The translations under genes and the position numbers were made by a program. A stretch of 64,000 nt of DNA from NCBI RefSeq assembly GCF_003989135.1, contig NZ_RYZZ01000001.1, forward strand, positions 1 through 64,000, in the 5' to 3' direction. Positions 30,986 through 38,677 of this stretch are shown here, one piece after another (positions within the stretch are counted from its first letter, which is position 1; the number at the start of each line of letters is the position of its first letter). This DNA is from Peribacillus cavernae (lineage in GTDB: Bacteria; Bacillota; Bacilli; Bacillales; DSM-1321). The notes beneath the pieces were generated by a model. It was not told where the DNA came from, ran no database searches, and saw only the letters and a list, made by a program, of their open reading frames with translations.

Positions 30986-31972
30986 TTACTTATCGCGTAA
31001 GTAATTCTGAACCTCTTTTTGGAATGCGGAATATACGCTTATTTCATTTTCGAATTTTTCTTGATTGGTCACTTTAAAATTCTGTTCATCACCGAGATCG
31101 ATGTCAATTGCTGCTTTGTATTCATAGGTTCCATTGCCAATTAAATCAATCTTATATTGCTCTTTTTCCTGGTCATGACGAACAATACATTTTACCTGCC
31201 CGCCGTCATTATAAACAGAAATTTCTTTTTCCGGTTCATTCAGGCCGTTCAGACAGGTGACAATGCTTGAAGCCGACATCGCGGTTCCACAGGCATTCGT
31301 GAAACCAACGCCTCTTTCAAAGGTGCGGACAAAAATATGCCCCTTCTCGATCGGCTTAACGAAACTCACGTTGACACCATCAGGAAATAAATGATTGGGT
31401 CCATTCACTTCCTTCGCCAGAGTTTCCTGGACGTCGGAAGCGAGAACTTCTTCCGTTACAATCGAAATCAAATGTGGATTCGGGACAGCAAGCGCTGTAA
31501 ATGAAAGCGAATTGGAAAGTCCAGGAAGCCTGCCGTTCAGCAGCGTCTCGTTTTCCATTTCAAGCGGCAGGTCTTTCACATGGAAAGATACCGGTGAGAT
31601 TTCCACCATATAAGTAGGAATGCCCTGATAAATATCTTCTGTCTTCCCCACTGCAAGATTCGCTTTCATCGTTTCGATTACCAAATTGTCTCTGCCAAGC
31701 ATTTCATCGACAAAACGTGCTACACAGCGGAGGCCATTCCCACACATCGATGCCTCTGAGCCATCTGCATTAAAAACGCGCATTCTCGCATCGCATGTTT
31801 CACTTTTCATCACAAAAAGAATTCCATCTGCGCCAAGTGTGTTGTTCCGGTTACAAAGAGCCAACGCAAGATTCTTCCGATCCTCTTCCGTAAAGGAGAT
31901 ATCCTTTGTTAGTTCATCGATTATTAAAAAGTCATTTCCCGATCCGTGGCATTTTAACAATTCTACATTCAC
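30986..31972 (-). CDS. dapF: Diaminopimelate epimerase
   Basis: Interconverts LL- and meso-diaminopimelate for lysine and peptidoglycan synthesis. About 328 aa, slightly longer than E. coli DapF (274) as in many Bacillaceae. The two catalytic cysteines are in SMCGNGLRC and TNACGTAMS; KCHGSGNDF opens the protein. The GTG at 31972 is preferred (AGGAG 11 nt upstream); an in-frame GTG at 31981 overlaps the site. Monocistronic, convergent with ligD. Confidence 0.95.
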   Translation of the reverse strand: MNVELLKCHGSGNDFLIIDELTKDISFTEEDRKNLALALCNRNNTLGADGILFVMKSETCDARMRVFNADGSEASMCGNGLRCVARFVDEMLGRDNLVIETMKANLAVGKTEDIYQGIPTYMVEISPVSFHVKDLPLEMENETLLNGRLPGLSNSLSFTALAVPNPHLISIVTEEVLASDVQETLAKEVNGPNHLFPDGVNVSFVKPIEKGHIFVRTFERGVGFTNACGTAMSASSIVTCLNGLNEPEKEISVYNDGGQVKCIVRHDQEKEQYKIDLIGNGTYEYKAAIDIDLGDEQNFKVTNQEKFENEISVYSAFQKEVQNYLRDK

Positions 31973-32175
31973 GCAAATCACTTCTCCTATGTCCCTGCAA
32001 TCTTTTTTAGATTATAACAGTTTGCAGGTTATTATACTATTCTAATAAAGATATTGCACCCTTAAAGGAGTTGTGGCCATGTAGATGAAATAAACAACGC
32101 AAAAAAAGCCATTCCTTGTAAACAATTCCGTACTATAGCACGGACATCTACTAGAACAACTTTCTTTACTTTAGC

Positions 32176-33471
32176 TTATACCTGTAAAACAAAGTAGGCT
32201 AAAAAAAGTGCCGCTATTATATACAACACAATTGAAACCTGTTTTGCCTTGCCAAGAATAAGCTTCAAGAAAGGATACACTATAAATCCAACGGCCATTC
32301 CGTCGGCAATGCTTGATGTGAATGGAATCATCACGATGATCAGGATTGCCGGAATGCTTTCAGATAAATCACTGAAATCGAGATGCTTGATTTTTTCAAG
32401 CATTAACATTCCGATAATGATCAAGATCGGAGCAATCGCGCTGTCCGGGATGATCTTAATCAGCGGAATAAACAGCAAGGACATGATGAATAGAATCCCG
32501 GTGACAACCGAAGTGAATCCGGTCCGGCCTCCAGAAGCAATCCCGGCTGCTGTTTCTACCGTTGCAACAGTAGGACTTGAACCGAAAATTCCGGATAAGA
32601 AAACAGATAAACCGGTTGCCCGGAATGCCTTTTGAAATCGTTCGGGGCGGTTAATGCTGTTAACGAATCCCTGAACAAGCCCGATATTTTCAAAAACAAG
32701 GACCATTGACATCGAAAATACAGCCATCCAGAACTCGAATGTTCCGATTTCTTTAAAGGACATCGAAAAGAAAACATCTTTATATGCTCCGATCTCAAGA
32801 CCGCCAAATGACATCACCGAAAAATCGATCATTCCAAACAAAAGAGCAATAATGCAGCCTGCTAGTATCGTAATCAAAAAGCCGCCCTGTACGTTTCTGA
32901 TAAACAAGGCCAGTGCAACCAGCAAAGTCAAAACAGAAACGATCACATCGGGGTCACCAAGATCGCCAAGAGCTATTATCGATGTATCCCCTCTTGTAAT
33001 CAAGCCGCCTTTTTCCAGCCCGAGAAACATTAAAAATAAGCCCAGTCCAACGGTAATGGCTTCTTTAAGCGAGGCAGGGATCGATTCGTTGAGCACCCTT
33101 GAAAAAGGACTGAATGCGATAAGAAGAAAAATGATCCCTGATACAAAGACAGCACCGAGCGCCGATTGCCAGGACAATCCCATGCTGCCAACCATCGTAT
33201 AGGCAAACAGCGCATTGATTCCCATTCCGGGTACAAGGATAATCGGCACATTGGCCCAAAACCCAACCAGGATGCAGCTAATCGCCGAAAGCAAGATGGT
33301 CGCAAGGATCGCTCCGTCAAGCGGTAAACCAGCTTCTGACAGAATCATCGAGTTAACGGCTACGATATAAACAATCGTGAAATAGCTGACAGATCCGGCA
33401 AGGATCTCACGCTTTACGGTCGATCCGCTTTCGGATAGCAAAAATGTTTTTTCCAAAAATGACTTGTTCAT
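32176..33471 (-). CDS. AzgA-type NCS2 purine permease (PbuG/PbuO-like)
   Basis: A 431-aa transporter with about 12-14 helices and family motifs GMGINALFAY (near residue 83) and GLVQGFVNSINRPERF. The AzgA branch imports hypoxanthine, guanine or adenine by proton symport. The length is near B. subtilis PbuO (432) and PbuG (440), and I cannot separate the two by eye. ATG 33471, AAGGACAC upstream. No purine riboswitch is visible in the leader, which argues weakly against PbuG-type control. Own promoter at 33538-33565. Confidence 0.9.
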   Translation of the reverse strand: MNKSFLEKTFLLSESGSTVKREILAGSVSYFTIVYIVAVNSMILSEAGLPLDGAILATILLSAISCILVGFWANVPIILVPGMGINALFAYTMVGSMGLSWQSALGAVFVSGIIFLLIAFSPFSRVLNESIPASLKEAITVGLGLFLMFLGLEKGGLITRGDTSIIALGDLGDPDVIVSVLTLLVALALFIRNVQGGFLITILAGCIIALLFGMIDFSVMSFGGLEIGAYKDVFFSMSFKEIGTFEFWMAVFSMSMVLVFENIGLVQGFVNSINRPERFQKAFRATGLSVFLSGIFGSSPTVATVETAAGIASGGRTGFTSVVTGILFIMSLLFIPLIKIIPDSAIAPILIIIGMLMLEKIKHLDFSDLSESIPAILIIVMIPFTSSIADGMAVGFIVYPFLKLILGKAKQVSIVLYIIAALFLAYFVLQV

Positions 33472-33537
33472 GTTGTGTCCTTATTTAATTGTATCCCTCG
33501 CCCACCCGTTTGTTTCAGTGACAAACCACACTATGTG

Positions 33538-33565
33538 ATTGTAACAAAAATTCTTTCAATATCAA
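33538..33565 (-). promoter_or_regulatory. Sigma-A promoter of the purine permease gene
   Basis: Minus-strand TTGATA (33560-33565), 16-nt spacer, TACAAT (33538-33543), about 60 bp upstream of the ATG. Confidence 0.6.
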
Positions 33566-33758
33566 GTTTCCAATAAAGGAGTGCTTTCATTCAGAAATCC
33601 CGCAGTTTTTTTTATTTGGCTCTGTTAAATAAATCTGTTGATCTATTGCTATTGTTTATGTAACAATTGGAATTTCATTACTTTTATCCTCAAATTTTTA
33701 CAGAAAAAAAGATTAGCGAGTATTAACAACATCAAACTTCTTTCCATTAAAACAGGCT

Positions 33759-33794
33759 GACTCAAAAAGTCGTTGTAAACGACTTTCTCGAGTC
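33759..33794 (-). terminator. Hairpin closing the 52-bp repeat array
   Basis: Nested inverted pairs GACTC / GAGTC and AAAGTCGT / ACGACTTT lie at the left end of the tandem array. They could terminate minus-strand transcription coming from the carbonic anhydrase gene. Confidence 0.45.
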
Positions 33795-33811
33795 GGCCTC
33801 CGCCTTCATCA

Positions 33812-34071
33812 CCCCGATGAAGGACTTTTCCCTCGCTCATTTTCCTTACTTGGTCCTTCATAGCCCCGATGAAGGACTTTTCCCTCGCTCATTTTCCTTA
33901 TTTGGTCCTTTATAGCCCCGATGAAGGACTTTTCCCTCGCTCATTTTCCTTATTTGGTCCTTCATAGCCCCGATGAAGGACTTTTCCCTCGCTCATTTTC
34001 CTTATTTGGTCCTTCATAGCCCCGATGAAGGACTTTTCCCTCGCTCATTTTCCTTATTTGGTCCTTCATTA
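33812..34071. repeat. Five tandem copies of a 52-bp hairpin-forming repeat
   Basis: Units begin with CCCCGATGAAGGAC at 33812, 33864, 33916, 33968 and 34020, exactly 52 bp apart, and are nearly identical. Each junction forms a 9-bp hairpin GTCCTTCAT-AGCCCCG-ATGAAGGAC, and a variant of it follows at 34062-34086. The period is not a multiple of 3, so the array is not a coding repeat overall, although each minus-strand unit can be read MKDQIRKMSEGKV. It lies downstream of the carbonic anhydrase gene. Confidence 0.95.
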
Positions 34072-34087
34072 CCTCGAGGAAGGACAG

Positions 34088-34663
34088 TTATTTTGTTTCC
34101 TGCTTTGGATAACCATTAACAACCAGATCCAGTTTTCCCGTTTCAGGCGAAATGACGAGGCCGTGGACCGGTACATCTTCCGGAATTAACGGGTGATTCT
34201 TGATCGTTTGGACACTGTTTTTCACGCTTTCTGACACATCATCAAAACCTTGCAGCCAAATATTTAAGTCAATTCCAGAATTTTTGAGGGTTTTAATCGT
34301 TTCAGAAGATATGCCCCGCTTCGTCATTTTTTCAAGCATAGCATCGGGATTAATGGAAGACATGCCGCAATCATGGTGCCCTACAACAAATACCTCGTCC
34401 GCTTTCAGTTCATATATCGCGACAAGGATGCTTTGCATCGCGCTTCCAAACGGATCCGTCAGGATAGCTCCCGCGGTTTTTACATGTTTCATATCCCCGT
34501 TTTTTAGGTTCATGGCTTTCGGAAGCAATTCGACCAGCCTTGTATCCATACAGCTCAACACAACCATCTTTTTTTCAGGGTATTTATCTGTTTGATATTT
34601 GCCAAATTCTTCTTCTTGTACAAATCTGTCATTAAACTCGAGAATGTCAGTAAGCAACGCCAT
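34088..34663 (-). CDS. Beta-class carbonic anhydrase, YtiB-like
   Basis: Interconverts CO2 and bicarbonate. The 191-aa protein has the zinc ligands and catalytic dyad in SCMDTR (Cys, then Asp-Arg) and GHHDCGM (His, Cys). It is short, as in the small beta-CA group of Bacillus. The start at 34663 (MALLTDIL) follows GTGGTGATG; two earlier in-frame codons (34675, 34669) are possible. Monocistronic; the hairpin array follows its stop. Confidence 0.9.
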   Translation of the reverse strand: MALLTDILEFNDRFVQEEEFGKYQTDKYPEKKMVVLSCMDTRLVELLPKAMNLKNGDMKHVKTAGAILTDPFGSAMQSILVAIYELKADEVFVVGHHDCGMSSINPDAMLEKMTKRGISSETIKTLKNSGIDLNIWLQGFDDVSESVKNSVQTIKNHPLIPEDVPVHGLVISPETGKLDLVVNGYPKQETK

Positions 34664-34788
34664 TTTCATCACCACAATTATATGTATTTTTAGAAAAGCG
34701 AAGCTCCTTGTATGTCAGTGCTCACACCTTTCTAATTGTTTAAAATTATAGCAGATATTCGATTCGATTGCTTAACGAAAACTTGCAT

Positions 34789-35595
34789 TTAGTTGGATCG
34801 GTGATGGAAGGCAGAAGCACAAAAACCGAAAACGGCAATTTTTTCTTCAACTTTTGCCTGATCATCAAAGCTAAGAATCGGTGTGTTCATTTCCTTGAAT
34901 CTAGTGCCCCATTCTAGAGGCATCCATCCTTTCCGTAAGGAGACAATGTGTTTGCCTCCTTCTGTTTCGATATCAAAGTTATGGAGCAGCCCGCCCACGT
35001 TTATGGGCATCCAAGCCTGTCCTTCTGCCGTGTAAATCATTCCTTTCAAACGGATGATCGATTCCTTTAAGCTTTCTCTATAATGACCAACCAGCCTCCC
35101 AGTATTATCCTTCATATAAATGACAGTTTTGATGCCCCATTTCATCTTATACTCAGCGAGCACCTCACCTTCTCCATTGGTTAACAGATATCGCTTTGGC
35201 AAAACCAGCGAAAAGGAATTTGGTATCATCCACATAAACCAGTGCATATTTAGATCTCTTATTTCGCCAAGCAAGGAACCGTTCGGGTGAAATAGAAGCA
35301 CCCTTAATGTCGGCGCCGGCAGGAATGTCAGTAAGACATCTTTTGTTGCTAGCGGAGAAACATTGGTCATCATGACGTTGTCGGGCGGCAAATCTTTCAT
35401 TCTGTTTTCATAAGTCCGCGAAACGCAGAATTGTGCAATGCTCAAAAATAAAAAAGGAAGGGTTATAGCAATGATATTTCCTTCAAATACATTACAAACA
35501 TGGAGGACGAAAAAGATAACGGCAATAATTAGTGTGAGCCAGGAGACATGAAAGCACCTTCTGGCGGTTCTCTCATAATAAGTACGGATATTCAT
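34789..35595 (-). CDS. Membrane-anchored protein with tubby/LURP-like C-terminal domain
   Basis: A 268-aa protein with two transmembrane helices at residues about 17-58, then a soluble beta-rich domain of about 200 aa (GSLLGEIRDLNMHWFMW, GRLVGHYRESLKESI). The strand pattern resembles the tubby C-terminal-like/LURP-one-related fold, which in other organisms binds phosphoinositides or acts as a scramblase. That relation is a guess from pattern. ATG 35595 with AAAGGAG upstream. Monocistronic. Function unknown. Confidence 0.6.
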   Translation of the reverse strand: MNIRTYYERTARRCFHVSWLTLIIAVIFFVLHVCNVFEGNIIAITLPFLFLSIAQFCVSRTYENRMKDLPPDNVMMTNVSPLATKDVLLTFLPAPTLRVLLFHPNGSLLGEIRDLNMHWFMWMIPNSFSLVLPKRYLLTNGEGEVLAEYKMKWGIKTVIYMKDNTGRLVGHYRESLKESIIRLKGMIYTAEGQAWMPINVGGLLHNFDIETEGGKHIVSLRKGWMPLEWGTRFKEMNTPILSFDDQAKVEEKIAVFGFCASAFHHRSN

Positions 35596-35812
35596 CTTCT
35601 ACTCCTTTGTTGTTATCTATATGGTGGGTTCTATCATTTTTCATGAAAATCTGTCTACTGAAAGTTTCTGCTTACTTAAGCATATTCCTTTTCGAAATGA
35701 ATAGAATGGGCAGCCATAATATTCCTGATAAAATTTGCAGATTCTATCAATCCAGTGACGTTTCCAACTTGTGATATCATTGAGCATATATTGAATGGAA
35801 AGGAAAAGGACA

Positions 35813-36241
35813 ATGAATGATTTTTACATAGCGACGAAGGAAATCCAGATTTCTTATGCAGATACAGATATGATGGGAGTCATCTATCACGGCAATTATG
35901 TGAAATGGCTCGAGTTTGGCAGAACGCAGCTAATCGAGGATGCGGGCTACGATTATCTCGAAATGGAAAAAGCCGGCTATTATGCACCTGTTTATAACCT
36001 GGAAATCACTTATAAAAAGTCGATCACTCTTGGAGACAGGGTTTTTGTAAAAACGTGGATCGAAGAAAATCCCGGACTGCGCACGGTATACGGTTTTGAA
36101 ATCGTGAACGGAAAAGATGAGGTTTGTGCAGAAGGAACAACCACACATATTATTGTGACTAAAGATTCGTTCAGGCCTGTTGCCTTTAAAAAGGTCTTTC
36201 CTGAGTGGTTTCAAAAATACGAAGAAATCAAGAAAAAATAA
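35813..36241 (+). CDS. Acyl-CoA thioesterase, 4HBT hotdog family
   Basis: A 142-aa hotdog-fold thioesterase of the YbgC/4-hydroxybenzoyl-CoA type (YneP-like). The signature YADTDMMGVIYHGNYVKW carries the catalytic Asp. ATG 35813 is chosen because AAAAGGACA precedes it, and homologues start about 10 residues before the motif. It hydrolyses acyl-CoA or acyl-ACP thioesters. Monocistronic, with a terminator 18 bp downstream. Confidence 0.88.
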   Translation: MNDFYIATKEIQISYADTDMMGVIYHGNYVKWLEFGRTQLIEDAGYDYLEMEKAGYYAPVYNLEITYKKSITLGDRVFVKTWIEENPGLRTVYGFEIVNGKDEVCAEGTTTHIIVTKDSFRPVAFKKVFPEWFQKYEEIKKK

Positions 36242-36258
36242 TGCTGAAACAGAAATAG

Positions 36259-36295
36259 CCCTGCCAACCAGTTTGGCAGGGTATTGCTGTTTTCC
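36259..36295 (+). terminator. Terminator of the thioesterase gene
   Basis: CCCTGCCAA-CCAGT-TTGGCAGGG stem-loop followed by TATTGCTGTTTT. Confidence 0.8.
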
Positions 36296-36312
36296 GTTTA
36301 TGTCTACAAGGA

Positions 36313-36633
36313 TTATATAATGCGGAAAATCAGCGGAATACGGTACTCTTTTCCTTCATAAGCTTTGACCGCGGCAATGATCGTGAAAATGACACCGGCA
36401 AGGCCGAGGACTGGCAGTATCAAGAAACCGATGACCACAAAGCACAAGACTGTTGCCACGATCCCGTATATCGTATAGGAAATCAGGAAATTCAAATATT
36501 CCCTTCCATGAAAATCGATAAAGCTGGATTCTTCTTTTTTAATCAGCCAGATAATCAGCGGCCCTATAAAAGCCGTAAAAAAGCTAGCGATATAGATGAG
36601 TGCGGCCAGTAACTTTTCATCTTTGTTTAACAT
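36313..36633 (-). CDS. DUF4870 (Tic20-like) small membrane protein
   Basis: A 106-aa protein with three or four hydrophobic segments. Typical family features are seen: an N-terminal DEKLLAALIYIASFF, a charged loop IKKEESSFIDFHGREYLNF (the conserved 'HGREALNF'-like motif), and a C-terminal AVKAYEGKEYRIPL. Function unknown across the family. Start ATG 36633 with AAAGGAGAG upstream. Confidence 0.85.
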   Translation of the reverse strand: MLNKDEKLLAALIYIASFFTAFIGPLIIWLIKKEESSFIDFHGREYLNFLISYTIYGIVATVLCFVVIGFLILPVLGLAGVIFTIIAAVKAYEGKEYRIPLIFRII

Positions 36634-36789
36634 AGAAATGCCCTCTCCTTTCACTTCCTCTTTACTATATGTATGTCCGCAGAACTCGTTTCATTTAAAT
36701 AAAATTCCCTTGGTTTTTGCACATTTTCATCTTTTACATGCATACATTTGTGTTAACTGACTGTCCTTTATGTGAAAAGAGGTGAAATT

Positions 36790-37572
36790 TTGCTAAGTGA
36801 ATTGCAAGCGTTCGTTCTCGGTTTGATTCAGGGCCTGACCGAATTTCTGCCGATATCAAGCACGGGGCACTTATATTTGGGGCGCCATATGTTTAATTTG
36901 GACGAGGCAGGCATTTTTTTGGATACGATGCTCCATATCGGGACGCTGCTGGCACTGATCGTTGTTTATAAAGCGGAATTATTTTCGCTGATCAAAAAGC
37001 CTTTTTCGAAATTGACACTGCTGCTTATTGCCGGTACGATCCCCGCGGTTTTTGCAGGTGTATTACTGAGTGATTGGTTTGACGAGTTGTCAAAAACAGG
37101 AGTGACTATTGGCTGGGAGTTCCTTGTTACTGGTTTTATCCTCTGGTTTGCGGATGGCATTAAATCCGGCCGCAAATCAATTCAGGACATTTCCGTCAAG
37201 GATGCTTTCATAATCGGTACCTTTCAAGCAGCAGCGATCATGCCAGCCCTGTCACGCTCTGGTCTTACAATCGCGGCTGGCCTGTTCTGCAAACTGGATC
37301 GGTCAACGGCCGCGTATTTTTCTTTCTTGCTGTCAATTCCAGCGATTACAGGAGGGATCGTGTTTCAAATGAAGTCCGTCCTGAGCGGAAATGTGGAGTA
37401 TATTTCCTTCTCTTCCTTGCTTGTTGCAACCCTTTCTGCCGCTATTTTCGGTTATATCGCCGTCGTCTGGATGATCGGTTTCCTCCAAAAAAAATCACTG
37501 AAAATTTTTTCGGTGTATGTTTGGGCCCTCGGCAGCCTGATTTTGCTGCTTCAGGTAACCGGGGTATTTTAA
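36790..37572 (+). CDS. uppP: Undecaprenyl-diphosphatase (BacA type)
   Basis: Recycles the lipid carrier of peptidoglycan synthesis by removing a phosphate from undecaprenyl diphosphate; it also gives bacitracin resistance. A 260-aa protein with about eight helices and both signature motifs: QGLTEFLPISSTGHL (Glu and Ser/His) and MPALSRSGLTIA (catalytic Arg). The TTG at 36790 is chosen because AAGAGGTGA precedes it; GTG 36772 is in frame but overlaps no binding site. Monocistronic. Confidence 0.93.
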   Translation: MLSELQAFVLGLIQGLTEFLPISSTGHLYLGRHMFNLDEAGIFLDTMLHIGTLLALIVVYKAELFSLIKKPFSKLTLLLIAGTIPAVFAGVLLSDWFDELSKTGVTIGWEFLVTGFILWFADGIKSGRKSIQDISVKDAFIIGTFQAAAIMPALSRSGLTIAAGLFCKLDRSTAAYFSFLLSIPAITGGIVFQMKSVLSGNVEYISFSSLLVATLSAAIFGYIAVVWMIGFLQKKSLKIFSVYVWALGSLILLLQVTGVF

Positions 37573-37810
37573 GCAATCACAGATACAAAGCAAAAGAACC
37601 TGGAAAGGACGATTTGGTGATGCCGCACAACCCTTTTAATGATTTCAAGCAAAGCCATCGCTGACGATGACAAACGGCCAAATTGTGCTCGAAAAAAAGT
37701 AGGAATTTGACGAAAAAAAAGCTTAAAAAACCTATTTTCAATTTGCTTTTTTTTTAGTATTATACGTTCGTAAGAGTTATTTTTTCTTTCAGAGGAGACT
37801 TGACTTTTCT

Positions 37811-37906
37811 TACTGTCCAGTGCCGACGTCGCCACAGGGCGTGATGATTTTATTCTGCCAGCGCCTAGCTTCTCGAGGGGGCTGAACAAGGCGCTTCCGC
37901 TTTTCT
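37811..37906. repeat. Dispersed Bacillus-type intergenic repeat
   Basis: Includes CAGTGCCGACGTCGCCACAG, GCGCCTAGCTTCTCGAGGG, GGCTGAACAAG and GGCGCTTCCGCTTTTCTTG. The end motif GCGCTTCCGCTTTT is shared, inverted or direct, with the elements at 26966, 29021 and 62152. It is non-coding and palindromic in part. Confidence 0.65.
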
Positions 37907-37939
37907 TGAAATAAAAATAGGGAAGGCAAATGGTGCGCC

Positions 37940-38016
37940 ACCGGTTTCCGGTTCTAGTGGGTTCGATTCCCACCCCGAAATTTTTTGATGCATGACTTGA
38001 AAAATTTCGTGGTGGG
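37940..38016 (+). other. tRNA-like 3' fragment with a 17-bp inverted repeat
   Basis: 37957-37973 is a perfect T-arm (GTGGG-TTCGATT-CCCAC). It is preceded by a class II-type variable hairpin (ACCGG-TTT-CCGGT, 37940-37952). No D-arm or anticodon arm fits upstream and no matching 5' acceptor strand exists. The T-arm 3' half continues into CCCACCCCGAAATTTTT, which is repeated in inverted form at 38000-38016 with one mismatch. I read it as a 5'-truncated tRNA relic or tRNA-like structure in the leader of the GNAT gene. Confidence 0.45.
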
Positions 38017-38060
38017 CAGAGAGAACGCATGAAGACTGCCCTCAAGACGGAGGGAAGGAA

Positions 38061-38621
38061 ATGTTAAAAAAGAGAGAATTGGCAGATTGTAATCCTCTTT
38101 ATGAGTTAATGAAGCATCCAGATGTCTTCCCTTTTGTGCGGCATAAAACCGATTCATATGAGGAATATCTATTTGTAACAAAGCAAACGATTGAAGCAGA
38201 AGAAGTGGGAGAATTAATTTCCCGGACGATTACAGATGAATGGGGCTCGCCGATTGGCACGATTTCATTGTATGACATAGAAGATAAAGCTGGATTTCTG
38301 GGCACATGGCTTGGAAAGGCTTACCACGGAAAAGGTTATAACTCACCGGCCAAGGAAGCTTTTTTCAATGAACTCTTTTTCGAGCTTGACATCGAATCGA
38401 TATTCATGAGAATCCGCAAGCAAAATCTCCGCTCTATTCATGCGGCAGAAAAACTGCCTTATGCGATCAAAGTAAACGAAACCCGCCAAAATCTGTATGA
38501 TAAACCGAACCAGAATGGCGAAATCTTTGATTTATATGAAATCCCGAAGGATCTGTATAACCTGTACATTTTAAGACAGAACCACAGCCAGGACGATTCC
38601 GAACATCTGATGGAAGCATAA
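38061..38621 (+). CDS. GNAT-family N-acetyltransferase
   Basis: A 186-aa GCN5-related acetyltransferase of the RimJ/L-like type. The segment GTWLGKAYHGKGYNSPAKEAF is the acetyl-CoA pyrophosphate-binding loop (Q/RxxGxG/A variant), and ESIFMRIRKQNLRSIHAAEKL is the typical following helix. ATG 38061 has GGAGGGAAGG just upstream. Substrate unknown. The leader contains the tRNA-like hairpin region. Confidence 0.85.
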   Translation: MLKKRELADCNPLYELMKHPDVFPFVRHKTDSYEEYLFVTKQTIEAEEVGELISRTITDEWGSPIGTISLYDIEDKAGFLGTWLGKAYHGKGYNSPAKEAFFNELFFELDIESIFMRIRKQNLRSIHAAEKLPYAIKVNETRQNLYDKPNQNGEIFDLYEIPKDLYNLYILRQNHSQDDSEHLMEA

Positions 38622-38623
38622 TC

Positions 38624-38653
38624 AACGGGCCGGAGCATAAGCGCCGGCCCGTT
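38624..38653 (+). terminator. Stem-loop after the GNAT gene
   Basis: AACGGGCCGG-AGCATAAGCG-CCGGCCCGTT, GC-rich, no long T run after it. Probably separates the two convergent genes. Confidence 0.6.
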
Positions 38654-38677
38654 ATCGTGAAAAATCCCATCCTCTAT

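Noticed and set aside
33472..33640. Purine riboswitch ahead of the AzgA-type permease
   Set aside because: No conserved purine aptamer core or attenuation terminator is visible in the leader.
33649..33861. 70-aa minus-strand frame starting MKDQVRKMSEGK as a gene
   Set aside because: It begins inside the 52-bp repeat array and runs through a hairpin; every repeat unit offers a similar start, so it is a by-product of the repeat.
33812..34071. Tandem repeats as a CRISPR array
   Set aside because: Units abut with no unique spacers and no cas genes are present.
37569..38181. Minus-strand frames containing VGIEPTRTG and GGNRTH
   Set aside because: They are antisense readings of the tRNA-like T-arm region, a known source of spurious proteins, and lack ribosome binding sites.
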